NCBI RefSeq assembly: GCF_017873215.1
Contig: NZ_JAGGKA010000018.1
Span: 36,960 to 100,959, forward strand
Source: Clostridium tetanomorphum
GTDB lineage: Bacteria > Bacillota > Clostridia > Clostridiales > Clostridiaceae
Direction of reading: 5' to 3'
Length of the DNA stretch: 64,000 nt
The notes under the pieces are model-generated. The model saw nothing but the letters and a program-made list of their open reading frames with translations. It was not told the origin of the DNA and did no database searches. Of this stretch, positions 19,522 through 27,880 are shown one piece after another. The position numbers and the translations under genes were made by a program. Numbering within the stretch: the stretch's first letter is position 1; every line of letters begins with the position of its first letter.

Positions 19522-20775
19522 ATGGAAAAAGGAAATATGCTAATAAAGAATGCTTCTGAGTTAGTAACTTGTAGTGGTAATAAAGCTAAATTTGGTAAAG
19601 AGATGTCAGAAATAAATGTAATTTTAGATGGTGCAGTAGTAATTGAAAATGGCATAATTAAAGATTTAGGAAAAACAGATGAAATATTAAAAAAATATGA
19701 TGAAGCTAATTATGAAGTAATTGATGCTAATGAAAAATGTGTTTTGCCGGGTTTTGTTGATTCGCACACTCATTTTATATTTGGCGGATATAGAGCAGAA
19801 GAATTTTCATGGAGATTGCGTGGAGACAGTTACATGGAGATTATGAATAGAGGTGGAGGAATAGTAAACTCTGTTAGAGATACTAGAAACGCTTCAAAAG
19901 AGGAACTAATAAATTTGGGAAGAAGAAGACTTGATTCAATGCTTAGTTTCGGAGTAACTAGTGTAGAAGGAAAGAGTGGATATGGATTAGATTATGAAAC
20001 AGAAATGAAGCAACTAGAAGCTATGATAGAATTGGATAAAGAACATCCAGTAGACATTTGTAAAACATTTTTAGGGGCTCATGCTGTTCCTAATGAATAT
20101 AAAGGAAGAACAGAAGAATATATAGACTTTATGTTAGAAAAAGTATTACCAGAGGTAGCCAAAAATAAATCAATAGATTTTTGTGATGTTTTCTGTGAAA
20201 AAGGAGTATTTTCAGTAGAAGAATCAAGAAAAATTCTTTTAAAAGCTAAAGAGCTAGGAATGAAGTTAAAAATACATGCAGATGAAATAGTTCAGCTTGG
20301 AGGAGCTGAGTTAGCAGCAGAATTAGGAGCTGTATCAGCAGATCATTTGCTTCATGCTTCAGATAAAGGTATAAAAGATATGGCAGAGAAAGGCGTGGTA
20401 AGCACTCTTTTACCAACTACTGCATTTTGTTTAAAAGAGCCTTTTGCAAGAGGAAGAGAAATGATAGATAGCGGTTGTGCTGTAGCTTTAGCCACAGACT
20501 TTAATCCAGGAAGTGGATTTACTAACTCAATACCATTGATGTTTGCTTTGGCTACTATATATATGAATATGAGTATAGAAGAATCAATTACAGCTATGAC
20601 TATAAATGGTGCAGCTGCTATAGGAAGAGCAGCTTCTGTTGGAAGTATTGATATAGGTAAGAAGGGAGATATAGTAATATTAGAATATCCATCATATAAA
20701 TTTTTACCTTATCATACTGGAGTTAATATAGTAGAAAAAGTTGTGAAGAATGGAATTTTGGTTCACGAAAAATAG
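19522..20775 (+). CDS. hutI: Imidazolonepropionase
   Basis: Hydrolyses 4-imidazolone-5-propionate to N-formimino-L-glutamate; cytosolic metal-dependent amidohydrolase, 417 residues. Metal and active-site motifs are in order: FVDSHTHFIFGG (HxH), FLGAHAVPNEY, KIHADEIVQLGG, SADHLLHAS and ALATDFNPGSGF (catalytic Asp). The ATG at 19522 has AGGTGA 5 nt upstream, overlapping the ftcD stop; the GTG at 19513 has no SD. Last gene of the hutU-ftcD-hutI operon, followed by a terminator. Confidence 0.95.
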   Translation: MEKGNMLIKNASELVTCSGNKAKFGKEMSEINVILDGAVVIENGIIKDLGKTDEILKKYDEANYEVIDANEKCVLPGFVDSHTHFIFGGYRAEEFSWRLRGDSYMEIMNRGGGIVNSVRDTRNASKEELINLGRRRLDSMLSFGVTSVEGKSGYGLDYETEMKQLEAMIELDKEHPVDICKTFLGAHAVPNEYKGRTEEYIDFMLEKVLPEVAKNKSIDFCDVFCEKGVFSVEESRKILLKAKELGMKLKIHADEIVQLGGAELAAELGAVSADHLLHASDKGIKDMAEKGVVSTLLPTTAFCLKEPFARGREMIDSGCAVALATDFNPGSGFTNSIPLMFALATIYMNMSIEESITAMTINGAAAIGRAASVGSIDIGKKGDIVILEYPSYKFLPYHTGVNIVEKVVKNGILVHEK

Positions 20776-20829
20776 TTATTAGCTATTTTTATATACAAAA
20801 TTAAATATCTTCGGTTAACACACAGGTGG

Positions 20830-20868
20830 ATTCACTTATTTTGCTTTAAAATAAGTGAATTTGCTTTT
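20830..20868 (+). terminator. Terminator of the hutU-ftcD-hutI operon
   Basis: 13-bp hairpin, ATTCACTTATTTT (20830-20842) and AAAATAAGTGAAT (20848-20860), followed by TTGCTTTTTAA. Confidence 0.85.
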
Positions 20869-20923
20869 TAATTATTGGAAAAATTAATAAAATATCAATA
20901 TAATTAAAATAGAGGTGATTTAT

Positions 20924-21757
20924 ATGGGGAATAAATTAGATGAAAGTATTCTTCAATCTTTTATGGAGATTAGTCCATATCTATCTAGTTTATTAGATGA
21001 AGAGATTAGTTTTGCATTAACAGATAGAGAGAAATTTATAGCATTTCTTCCAAGAGAAAATATAAAACCTGATATAAAGGTAGGGGGATTTATAAAAGAA
21101 GGAAGTTCTACTTATGAAGCTTTAAGATTGGAAAAAGTAGTATCTAAAATAGTTCCAGAGAATGTATTTGGGTTTAAGTTAAAATCTATTGCAGTACCAT
21201 TGAAAAATGAACGAGGCAATATTGTTGGAGTAGTATCTATAGGGAAAAGCCTAGAAAAACAAGAGCATATTTTAAATTTATCAAAAAATCTATCAATAGC
21301 ATTAAATCAAATAGCTTCTGCCATTACTGAACTATCGGAAGGAGTTCAAAATACTGCTTCTTCAAACGAGATTATATTGAAAGAAGCCAAAGATGCTTCA
21401 GAAAAAACTGAAAATACAGATGAAATTTTATCTTTCATAAAAAATATTGAAAAACAAACCAACTTATTAGGGTTAAATGCATCTATAGAGGCAGCTAGAG
21501 CAGGAGAATTTGGAAAAGGGTTCTCGGTAGTAGCATCAGAAATAAGAAAATTATCTAATTCAAGTAATGAATCTATTACTAAAATAAATAAAGTTATTAA
21601 AGAAATAAGAATATCTGTTGAGAAAATTTTGGATAGAATAAAAATAGTTAATGAAACTTCTCATAATCAAGCAGCAGCTTTAGAAGAAATTACCGCATCT
21701 CTTCAGCAAGTAAATACTACAGCGGAAAAATTAGAGCAAATATCCTCAAAATACTAA
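20924..21757 (+). CDS. Soluble methyl-accepting chemotaxis-type protein (YfmS-like)
   Basis: A 277-residue cytosolic chemoreceptor-like protein with no membrane segment. Residues about 1-120 form a PAS/GAF-like sensory domain ([39 protein letters not shown]). Residues about 125-277 form the coiled-coil signalling hairpin with the conserved tip [20 protein letters not shown] and [14 protein letters not shown]. Similar in size and layout to B. subtilis YfmS. The ATG at 20924 has SD GAGGTGAT. Its place between hutI and the SARP-type regulator suggests it reports an intracellular signal tied to histidine use; this is inference. Confidence 0.85.
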   Translation: MGNKLDESILQSFMEISPYLSSLLDEEISFALTDREKFIAFLPRENIKPDIKVGGFIKEGSSTYEALRLEKVVSKIVPENVFGFKLKSIAVPLKNERGNIVGVVSIGKSLEKQEHILNLSKNLSIALNQIASAITELSEGVQNTASSNEIILKEAKDASEKTENTDEILSFIKNIEKQTNLLGLNASIEAARAGEFGKGFSVVASEIRKLSNSSNESITKINKVIKEIRISVEKILDRIKIVNETSHNQAAALEEITASLQQVNTTAEKLEQISSKY

Positions 21758-21846
21758 ATAAAGGTCACAATTTTACATTATAATCTTTATATATTATACT
21801 TAATATAGAATATTAAATTTATGCGTGGAGAAAGAGGGGATAATAT

Positions 21847-24800
21847 ATGAGCACTATTTATGGAAAAATGTTTGGTACTCCCGTTATAAAGAAAGATGAA
21901 AAAGAAATTTTATTTCCATATAACAAAGTAAAGGCTTTATTTTATTATCTAATGGTTAATAAGCAAGCTAGCAGAGATGAGTTAGCAGGATTGCTATGGA
22001 CTGATGAACAGGAAAATATAGCAAAAAAAAATTTGAGAAATGCAATTTATAAAATAAAAAAGTCTTTTGATGATGAAGTAATTATATCTCCAAAGAAATC
22101 TATAGTTATGTTAAATCCTAATATGGATATAAAATGTGATATAGATATATTTTTAAATGATTCAGAAAAATGGATTGACGCATATACAGGAGAATTTTTA
22201 CAAGGCTTTTTTGTTAAAAATGCAGAGGAGTTTGAGGAATGGCTTATTAAAACTAGAGAAAGTTTTAAAGAAAAATATGTAACAAAATTATATGATAAAA
22301 TATCAGAAGATATAAAAAATTCTATTGATGATAATATAGAGAGATGTGCTAAATCACTAATTAATGTAGATGAATTTGATGAGAAAGCTTATAGAATATT
22401 GATGGAATATTACAAAAACATAGGAAGCTATGGAAAAGCTATAGATATATATAATAAACTTTCTCAATTATTAGATAAGGAATTAGGAATAGCTCCAGAT
22501 GAGCATACTAGAGAAATATTTAATAAAGTGTTGGATATTATGAATGAAGGTAAGATTGGAAATAACACTGGGTTTGTAGAATTTTTTTATGGTAGATGTA
22601 ATGAATTAAGATTATTGGAAAATAACTATAAAAGTTTTATGAAAGGTAATGATGGAAAGTCAGTTATTATAACAGGAGAAGCTGGTATAGGCAAAAGCAC
22701 ATTAAAAGATAAATTTATGGAACATATATATGAAGATGAGGTATACATATTTGAAACCAGTTGTTATCAAGTAGAGAAAGAATATTTTTTAAAGCCATGG
22801 AATGCAATTATATGTAAAATATCAGATACTATAGTAAATGATAATATAAATATTCCTACCATATGGGAGAATATTATTTCAAATATATTTCCGGAATTTC
22901 ATAAAAATCAAGGAGATTCTAATATAAAATTAATAGAAAATATCGATACTCTTAAATACGAAATGATAGCAGATGTGGTTGCGGATATACTGAAAAAGAT
23001 TACAGAAAAAAAGAAAGTTATATTTGTTTTTGAAGATATTCAGTGGATGGATAGTATGAGTTTATCTTTACTAAGTAGTATAATGCTTCATCAACATAAA
23101 AATAATATTATATTTATTGCTACTTATAGGAATGAATATGATAGTAATATAGACAAATTTATAACTACAATGAAGAGTTATAATAAAATAATAACTATAA
23201 ACTTACCTAGATTTACCAGTACAGAAGTGGAAGGATTTATTAGAAAAGCTATTCCAGATTATCATATAACAAAGGAAATATTAAAAAAAATTTATGATGA
23301 AACTGAGGGAAATACTTTTTTTCTAAATGAATATCTAAATATCATGAAATCTAATGGAGACACGAATATAATGTCAGTAAAGATGCAAGATGTATTGAAA
23401 AGTAGATTTCTTTATATATCTGAAGAAGGAAAGAAAATATTAAATATAGCTTCTTTATTTTTCGATGAAGTTCCATTAAGTATATTAGAAAATTTAACAG
23501 GAAAAGATCAATTAGAGATAATGGACATAATAGAAGAACTAGAGAATAAATTCATATTAAAAGAAATGAATAGTAATGATAAAATAAGTTTTAAATTTAC
23601 TCATCAGAAATTAAGAGAATTTGTTTATATAAAGCAATCCGATGGTAGAAAGAAAATTCTTCATAATAAGATAGGAAATTTGTTGGAAAAAAATTTAAAG
23701 AACGATAAGACAGACATAAATACTTATCATAAATTGATATATCATTATTCTAATAGCGATAATAGAGTAAAGTCTTTGTATTATAAAATAAAGATTTTAA
23801 ATTATTATTTAAATTTTAGTCATGAACTCTTTCCTATATTAAGTAATCAAGATATAGAAGCTTATAAATATGCATACTTTAGTAAAAATCAGACAATTAA
23901 GCATTTAAAAGATATTGAAAATCTATTAAAAGAAGTTAAGAAAAAAGAGGGTGCTACGGAAGAAGTTATAGAATTGGAAATAGCGTCTCTTCATATGAAG
24001 GGTAGATATTTAATAAGAGAGGGAGATTATGACCAAGGAACAGGTTTTATACAAGAAATGGTTGAAAAATCAATAGAAATTAGAGATAAAGATTATGCTT
24101 TAGAGGGATATAAGCAAATGATATATTTCTGTATACAAACTAATAATACTGATCTTATGATAAAATATGTAGGCTTAGCATTAGACTTGGCAGTAGAATG
24201 TAACTATCATAAGGAAATAGGTATATTATTAAGATTAAAGGGATTATATAAAATAATGTGTGGAGAATATGAAGAGGCTGAAAAACTTCTTAATGAGTCT
24301 ATAAATATATTTAATGTAACAAAACAAGTGGCAGACAAATATTCTTTAAATATTGCAGCAGCTTACAATTATATTGGAGAAATAAGAAGATTTAACATGA
24401 AATTTTCAGAGGCGTTAAATTATTATGATAAAGCTATAGCTATTTGTGAAAATAAAAATGCTTTAACTAGTTTAGCAGTATTTAATATAAATGCAGGTCA
24501 AGCAGCATTTGATATGGGAGATTATTATAGAGCTAAAGATTATTTTGAGAAAGCTTATAGTTTATATAATCAATTTGATTCCGTATGGAGACGTTCTATA
24601 TTAGAAGCTTTTATGGCACTTTTACATGTAAAGGAAGGTAATTATAATGAAGCTTTACAATATTTAAAAAGTGCAGATTCACATTCTCAAAAAATTAAAA
24701 ATCCTCATGAAATAGGTGTTGGGTATAGAGTGAAAGCTGAAATAAGAGTAAATATGGAAGATAATGAGAATTTAAACAAAGTATTTAGCAAATACTTAGA

Positions 24801-24909
24801 TAAGGATATAAATTATTATTGTGATGAAGGTGTTAAGTTTCTAAATGAAGCAAGAGATAACTATGAAATAGAAGTTATAAATATACTTAGAAAATCATAT
24901 AAAAACTAA
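21847..24909 (+). CDS. SARP/AfsR-type large transcriptional activator (BTAD + AAA ATPase + TPR)
   Basis: A 1020-residue regulator. Residues about 1-95 are an OmpR-like winged helix (KVKALFYYLMVNKQASRDEL, AGLLWTDEQ, KNLRNAIYKIKKSF). Residues about 100-235 are the bacterial transcriptional activator domain (DIDIFLNDSEKWIDAYTGEF, LGIAPDEHTREIF). An AAA-type ATPase follows with Walker A TGEAGIGKST (about 275-284) and Walker B VIFVFEDIQWMD (about 390). Residues about 640-1000 are TPR-like helical repeats. This is the domain order of SARP-LAL regulators such as AfsR, mostly known from actinomycetes. SD GAGAAAGAGGGG precedes the ATG. It sits between the two halves of the hut gene set, and three promoters in the window carry SARP-like direct repeats. 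Ligand unknown. Confidence 0.88.
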   Translation: MSTIYGKMFGTPVIKKDEKEILFPYNKVKALFYYLMVNKQASRDELAGLLWTDEQENIAKKNLRNAIYKIKKSFDDEVIISPKKSIVMLNPNMDIKCDIDIFLNDSEKWIDAYTGEFLQGFFVKNAEEFEEWLIKTRESFKEKYVTKLYDKISEDIKNSIDDNIERCAKSLINVDEFDEKAYRILMEYYKNIGSYGKAIDIYNKLSQLLDKELGIAPDEHTREIFNKVLDIMNEGKIGNNTGFVEFFYGRCNELRLLENNYKSFMKGNDGKSVIITGEAGIGKSTLKDKFMEHIYEDEVYIFETSCYQVEKEYFLKPWNAIICKISDTIVNDNINIPTIWENIISNIFPEFHKNQGDSNIKLIENIDTLKYEMIADVVADILKKITEKKKVIFVFEDIQWMDSMSLSLLSSIMLHQHKNNIIFIATYRNEYDSNIDKFITTMKSYNKIITINLPRFTSTEVEGFIRKAIPDYHITKEILKKIYDETEGNTFFLNEYLNIMKSNGDTNIMSVKMQDVLKSRFLYISEEGKKILNIASLFFDEVPLSILENLTGKDQLEIMDIIEELENKFILKEMNSNDKISFKFTHQKLREFVYIKQSDGRKKILHNKIGNLLEKNLKNDKTDINTYHKLIYHYSNSDNRVKSLYYKIKILNYYLNFSHELFPILSNQDIEAYKYAYFSKNQTIKHLKDIENLLKEVKKKEGATEEVIELEIASLHMKGRYLIREGDYDQGTGFIQEMVEKSIEIRDKDYALEGYKQMIYFCIQTNNTDLMIKYVGLALDLAVECNYHKEIGILLRLKGLYKIMCGEYEEAEKLLNESINIFNVTKQVADKYSLNIAAAYNYIGEIRRFNMKFSEALNYYDKAIAICENKNALTSLAVFNINAGQAAFDMGDYYRAKDYFEKAYSLYNQFDSVWRRSILEAFMALLHVKEGNYNEALQYLKSADSHSQKIKNPHEIGVGYRVKAEIRVNMEDNENLNKVFSKYLDKDINYYCDEGVKFLNEARDNYEIEVINILRKSYKN

Positions 24910-24931
24910 TTGAATTAGTGATATCTAGGAT

Positions 24932-24969
24932 AAAAAGTGATTTGTAATTCAAATCACTTTTTATTTTTA
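24932..24969 (+). terminator. Terminator of the SARP-type regulator gene
   Basis: AAAAAGTGATTTG (24932-24944) pairs with CAAATCACTTTTT (24950-24962), with T-rich sequence after it. Confidence 0.85.
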
Positions 24970-25369
24970 AATATTTTTGTACGACTTTACTTGTGGCATT
25001 TATAATAACAGTTATAAATGCAAGAATAAAACCATTAAGAAGTAAAAAAAGATGAATATTATGGCAGAGTAGAAGGAGAGAAAGAAAAAGTCAATATATT
25101 AAAGACAGACTGGAAGAAATGAAATTTGCTGATAATTTGATAAGTTAGGGAAAGAATATAATTGATACTATTATTTTATAGTTTTTATAATTTATCAGAT
25201 TATTATAATAAAGTGATAATGAATTAAAATAATGAAGAATTAAATAAATAATGAATTAAATATTCATTGTGATAATTCGAAATAGTGTTAAAATTGAAAG
25301 AAAAAAATATATTATAAATAAAAAAACAGAAAATTCAAATATGGTTAATTAGAGAAAAAATTTAAAAAA
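24970..25369. other. Non-coding AT-rich spacer with one perfect inverted repeat
   Basis: Contains a 10-bp perfect inverted repeat GCATTTATAA (24996-25005) / TTATAAATGC (25012-25021). A short open stretch at about 25050-25123 reads DEYYGRVEGEKEKVNILK and then stops. It may be a decayed coding remnant. Nothing else recognised. Confidence 0.4.
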
Positions 25370-25401
25370 TAGACGTTCTATCGACGATAAGAGAAGATGT
25401 A
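25370..25401 (+). promoter_or_regulatory. Distal SARP-type repeat site upstream of the racemase operon
   Basis: TAGACGT (25370-25376), 4 bp, TCGACGA (25381-25387) has the same 11-bp period as the three promoter sites, but the expected -10 position reads GATGTA. It lies exactly 180 bp upstream of the promoter site at 25550, so it may be an auxiliary site or a second weak promoter. Confidence 0.5.
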
Positions 25402-25549
25402 TATGAATTAAAATGACAAATTCCATGAAAAATTTTACTATATATCCGTATTTATAAATAATATTCTAAGAATAGAGGATTATTTATATTATTTTTATAT
25501 TTATACGAAAATATGACTTTGAAGCTTTAAATTTTTAAAAAATTCAAAA

Positions 25550-25581
25550 TAGACTTTTATTTGACGAAATTATGATATAAT
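25550..25581 (+). promoter_or_regulatory. Promoter of the racemase-transporter-hutH operon with SARP-type repeats
   Basis: TAGACTT (25550-25556), 4 bp, TTGACGA (25561-25567), 8 bp, TATAAT (25576-25581). Geometry is identical to the hutU and ftcD copy 2 promoters. The expected start point is near 25588, which leaves a leader of about 40 nt before the proposed start codon. Confidence 0.7.
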
Positions 25582-25628
25582 TGAATTGTGAAAAAGATAA
25601 AAGCAATTTAGGAAGGGGGCGGATTCAA

Positions 25629-26471
25629 ATTAAGCTTCATTTTATTAAAGTTAATCCAGTGGAAAATATGACAGTATTTGTTTTAGATCAGGTTCCAAGG
25701 GATGTACAGATGAATGTAGCAAAAAAATTAATGAATTATAATAGTATATATGCAGAACAGGTTGGATTCATTGAAAAAGCGAACCTATATAAAGAAACAG
25801 AAAACAAATGTTTAAGACTTCAAATGATGGGAGGTGAGTTTTGCGGTAATGCTACAAGAGCTTTAGCTGCATTTTTAGTTCACAATCAGTATCCTTATTT
25901 TATTAAAGAAAAGGACAAATTTAAAATATCATTAGAAGTATCTGGAGCTGAAAAGTTAGTTGATTGCGAGGTTTATAAAACGGAGAATGATAATGAATAT
26001 ATGTCTAAAGTTTATATGCCTTTGCCAAACAATATAAGTAAATTTTCCCTTGAAGAAAATGATACCGTTTTCTCTGGCTTAAAGGTAGAGTTTTCAGGAA
26101 TTACGCATTTTATAGTAGATAGTAAAAAAATAAAGAATAAAGAGGAACTTTTTAAACTAGTGAAAAGAGAAATGGATAACAGAGATTATGATGCTTTTGG
26201 AATTATGTACTATGATTATAATGAAAATTATCTAGAACCATTAGTTTATGTAAGGGGTACTGAAAGTCTTTTTTGGGAAAGAAGTTGTGCATCAGGAACT
26301 TCAGCATTAGGTGCAGCATTAGCCTACATGAGAAATGAATCAATAGAAGAGAAAATAAAGCAGCCTGGTGGAGAATTGGAAATTATAGCTGAGTTTGAAG
26401 AAAATAAAATAACTAATATATGCTTAAATGGATTAGTTCAAATTGTGGCTGAAGGAATAGTAAATGTATAG
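25629..26471 (+). CDS. DapF-fold amino-acid racemase, probable histidine racemase
   Basis: Cofactor-independent racemase of the diaminopimelate-epimerase fold. Both catalytic cysteines are present: Cys72 in GGEFCGNATRALAA and Cys220 in WERSCASGTSALGAA, numbered from the proposed start. N-terminal NPVENMTVFVL resembles my memory of CntK, a histidine racemase. The operon continues with a YuiF-like transporter and hutH, so histidine racemase is favoured over DapF; HisR-type enzymes are known from Fusobacterium. Start: TATAAT of the promoter overlaps the only TTG (25581), so that codon would not be transcribed. After GGAAGGGGGCGG the frame offers ATT at 25623 and 25629; 25629 has the better spacing (9 nt) and a natural N-terminus. 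An ATT start is rare, so the start is uncertain; the frame is sure. Confidence 0.8.
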   Translation: MKLHFIKVNPVENMTVFVLDQVPRDVQMNVAKKLMNYNSIYAEQVGFIEKANLYKETENKCLRLQMMGGEFCGNATRALAAFLVHNQYPYFIKEKDKFKISLEVSGAEKLVDCEVYKTENDNEYMSKVYMPLPNNISKFSLEENDTVFSGLKVEFSGITHFIVDSKKIKNKEELFKLVKREMDNRDYDAFGIMYYDYNENYLEPLVYVRGTESLFWERSCASGTSALGAALAYMRNESIEEKIKQPGGELEIIAEFEENKITNICLNGLVQIVAEGIVNV

Positions 26472-26504
26472 TGTAATCAATATTTATTGCAAGGAGGAGA
26501 AAAA

Positions 26505-27806
26505 ATGTTATTATTAAATCCTGTTATAATATCAGTTGTAATAATGTCAGTTTTATGCTTAATGAAACTAAACGTAATGTTATCAATATTAGCCGCTGCT
26601 CTAGTTGCAGGATTAGTTGCTGGAATGTCAATACCTCAAACTGTAACTACATTGATTGCAGGTATGGGAGGAAACTCAGAAACTGCACTAAGTTATATTT
26701 TATTAGGTGCATTAGCAGTAGCAATTAGTAAGACTGGACTTGCTACTATATTAGCTAAAAAGATATCTAGAGTTGTTAAGGGAAAAGCGATTGTGTTTAC
26801 ATTGCTTATAGCTTTTGTAGCTTGTTTTTCACAGAATTTAATACCGGTGCATATAGCATTTATTCCTATATTAATACCACCACTAATTCCATTAATGAAT
26901 AAAATGAAAATAGATAGAAGAGCAGTAGCTTGTGCTCTAACATTTGGATTAAAGGCGCCATATGTATCTTTTTCAGTAGGATTCGGTCTTTTATTCCATA
27001 CTATAATAAAAGATCAAATGGTTCAAAATGGAGTACCAGTTGAAATTGCTGATATTTCAAAGGTAATGTGGATTGCTGGATTAGCAATGGTTGTAGGTTT
27101 ATTAGTAGCAGTTCTTGTGGTATACAGAAAACCAAGAGAGTATGAAAACATAAAGATGGAAGGCGACTTAAAAGAAGATGAAGAAATTGAAATGACATCA
27201 AAGCATTGGGTAGCTCTTCTAGGTGCAGTAGCAGCTTTTGTAGCTCAGCTTTATACAAAATCACTTCCAATTGGAGCCATGGCAGGATTATTAGTTATGA
27301 TTTTGACTGGTTCAATAAAATGGAAAGAAATTGACGAAATGATGGATGGCGGAATGAGAATGATGGCATTTATAGCTTTTGTAATGTTAATAGCAGCAGG
27401 ATATGGAAATGTTTTGAGAGAAACTGGAGCAGTTGAATCTCTAGTTAATTCTACAGCTGCAATGGTAGGAGGAAAATTCGGTGGAGCATTCTTAATGCTT
27501 TCAGTTGGACTTCTAGTAACAATGGGTATAGGAACATCCTTTGGTACAATTCCAATAATAGCGGCAATATATTGTCCACTTGCTATAAAGTTAGGAATTA
27601 GTGTTCCAGCATTGATTTTATTAATAGGAGTAGCAGCAGCACTTGGAGATGCAGGTTCACCAGCTTCAGACAGTACTTTAGGACCTACATCTGGATTAAA
27701 TGTAGATGGACAGCACAATCATGTTTGGGATACTTGTGTACCAACATTTATATTCTACGACATTCCATTATTTATAGCTGGTGTAATTGGAGCTATGATG
27801 ATATAA
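26505..27806 (+). CDS. NhaC-like / YuiF family transporter, probable histidine carrier
   Basis: A 433-residue inner-membrane carrier with about 11 hydrophobic segments. It belongs to the Na+/H+ antiporter-like YuiF group (MSVLCLMKLNVMLSILAAAL, SYILLGALAVAISKTGL, FSQNLIPVHIAFIPILIPPL, AAALGDAGSPASDSTLGPTS). YuiF of Bacillus has been predicted to be a histidine permease. The position between a probable histidine racemase and hutH supports histidine as substrate; that is inference. The ATG at 26505 has SD AAGGAGGAG; an upstream TTG lies before that SD and is rejected. Confidence 0.83.
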   Translation: MLLLNPVIISVVIMSVLCLMKLNVMLSILAAALVAGLVAGMSIPQTVTTLIAGMGGNSETALSYILLGALAVAISKTGLATILAKKISRVVKGKAIVFTLLIAFVACFSQNLIPVHIAFIPILIPPLIPLMNKMKIDRRAVACALTFGLKAPYVSFSVGFGLLFHTIIKDQMVQNGVPVEIADISKVMWIAGLAMVVGLLVAVLVVYRKPREYENIKMEGDLKEDEEIEMTSKHWVALLGAVAAFVAQLYTKSLPIGAMAGLLVMILTGSIKWKEIDEMMDGGMRMMAFIAFVMLIAAGYGNVLRETGAVESLVNSTAAMVGGKFGGAFLMLSVGLLVTMGIGTSFGTIPIIAAIYCPLAIKLGISVPALILLIGVAAALGDAGSPASDSTLGPTSGLNVDGQHNHVWDTCVPTFIFYDIPLFIAGVIGAMMI

Positions 27807-27880
27807 AATTAATTTAAATTAGACAGAAAATATTTATGCATTTAATAAATAGATGCAATACTATTAAGGAGGCAATTATT

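Noticed and set aside
25050..25123. Short open stretch (DEYYGRVEGEKEKVNILK) as a gene
   Set aside because: No start codon or SD and a stop just upstream in the same frame; at best a decayed fragment.
25581..25628. TTG at 25581 as start of the racemase gene
   Set aside because: It overlaps the -10 element of the well-supported promoter and has no SD in front of it.
25629..26471. Calling this gene dapF (diaminopimelate epimerase)
   Set aside because: Operon context is histidine uptake and breakdown, the motif text departs from DapF (GEFCGNATRA rather than MCGNGxRC), and the lysine genes are elsewhere.
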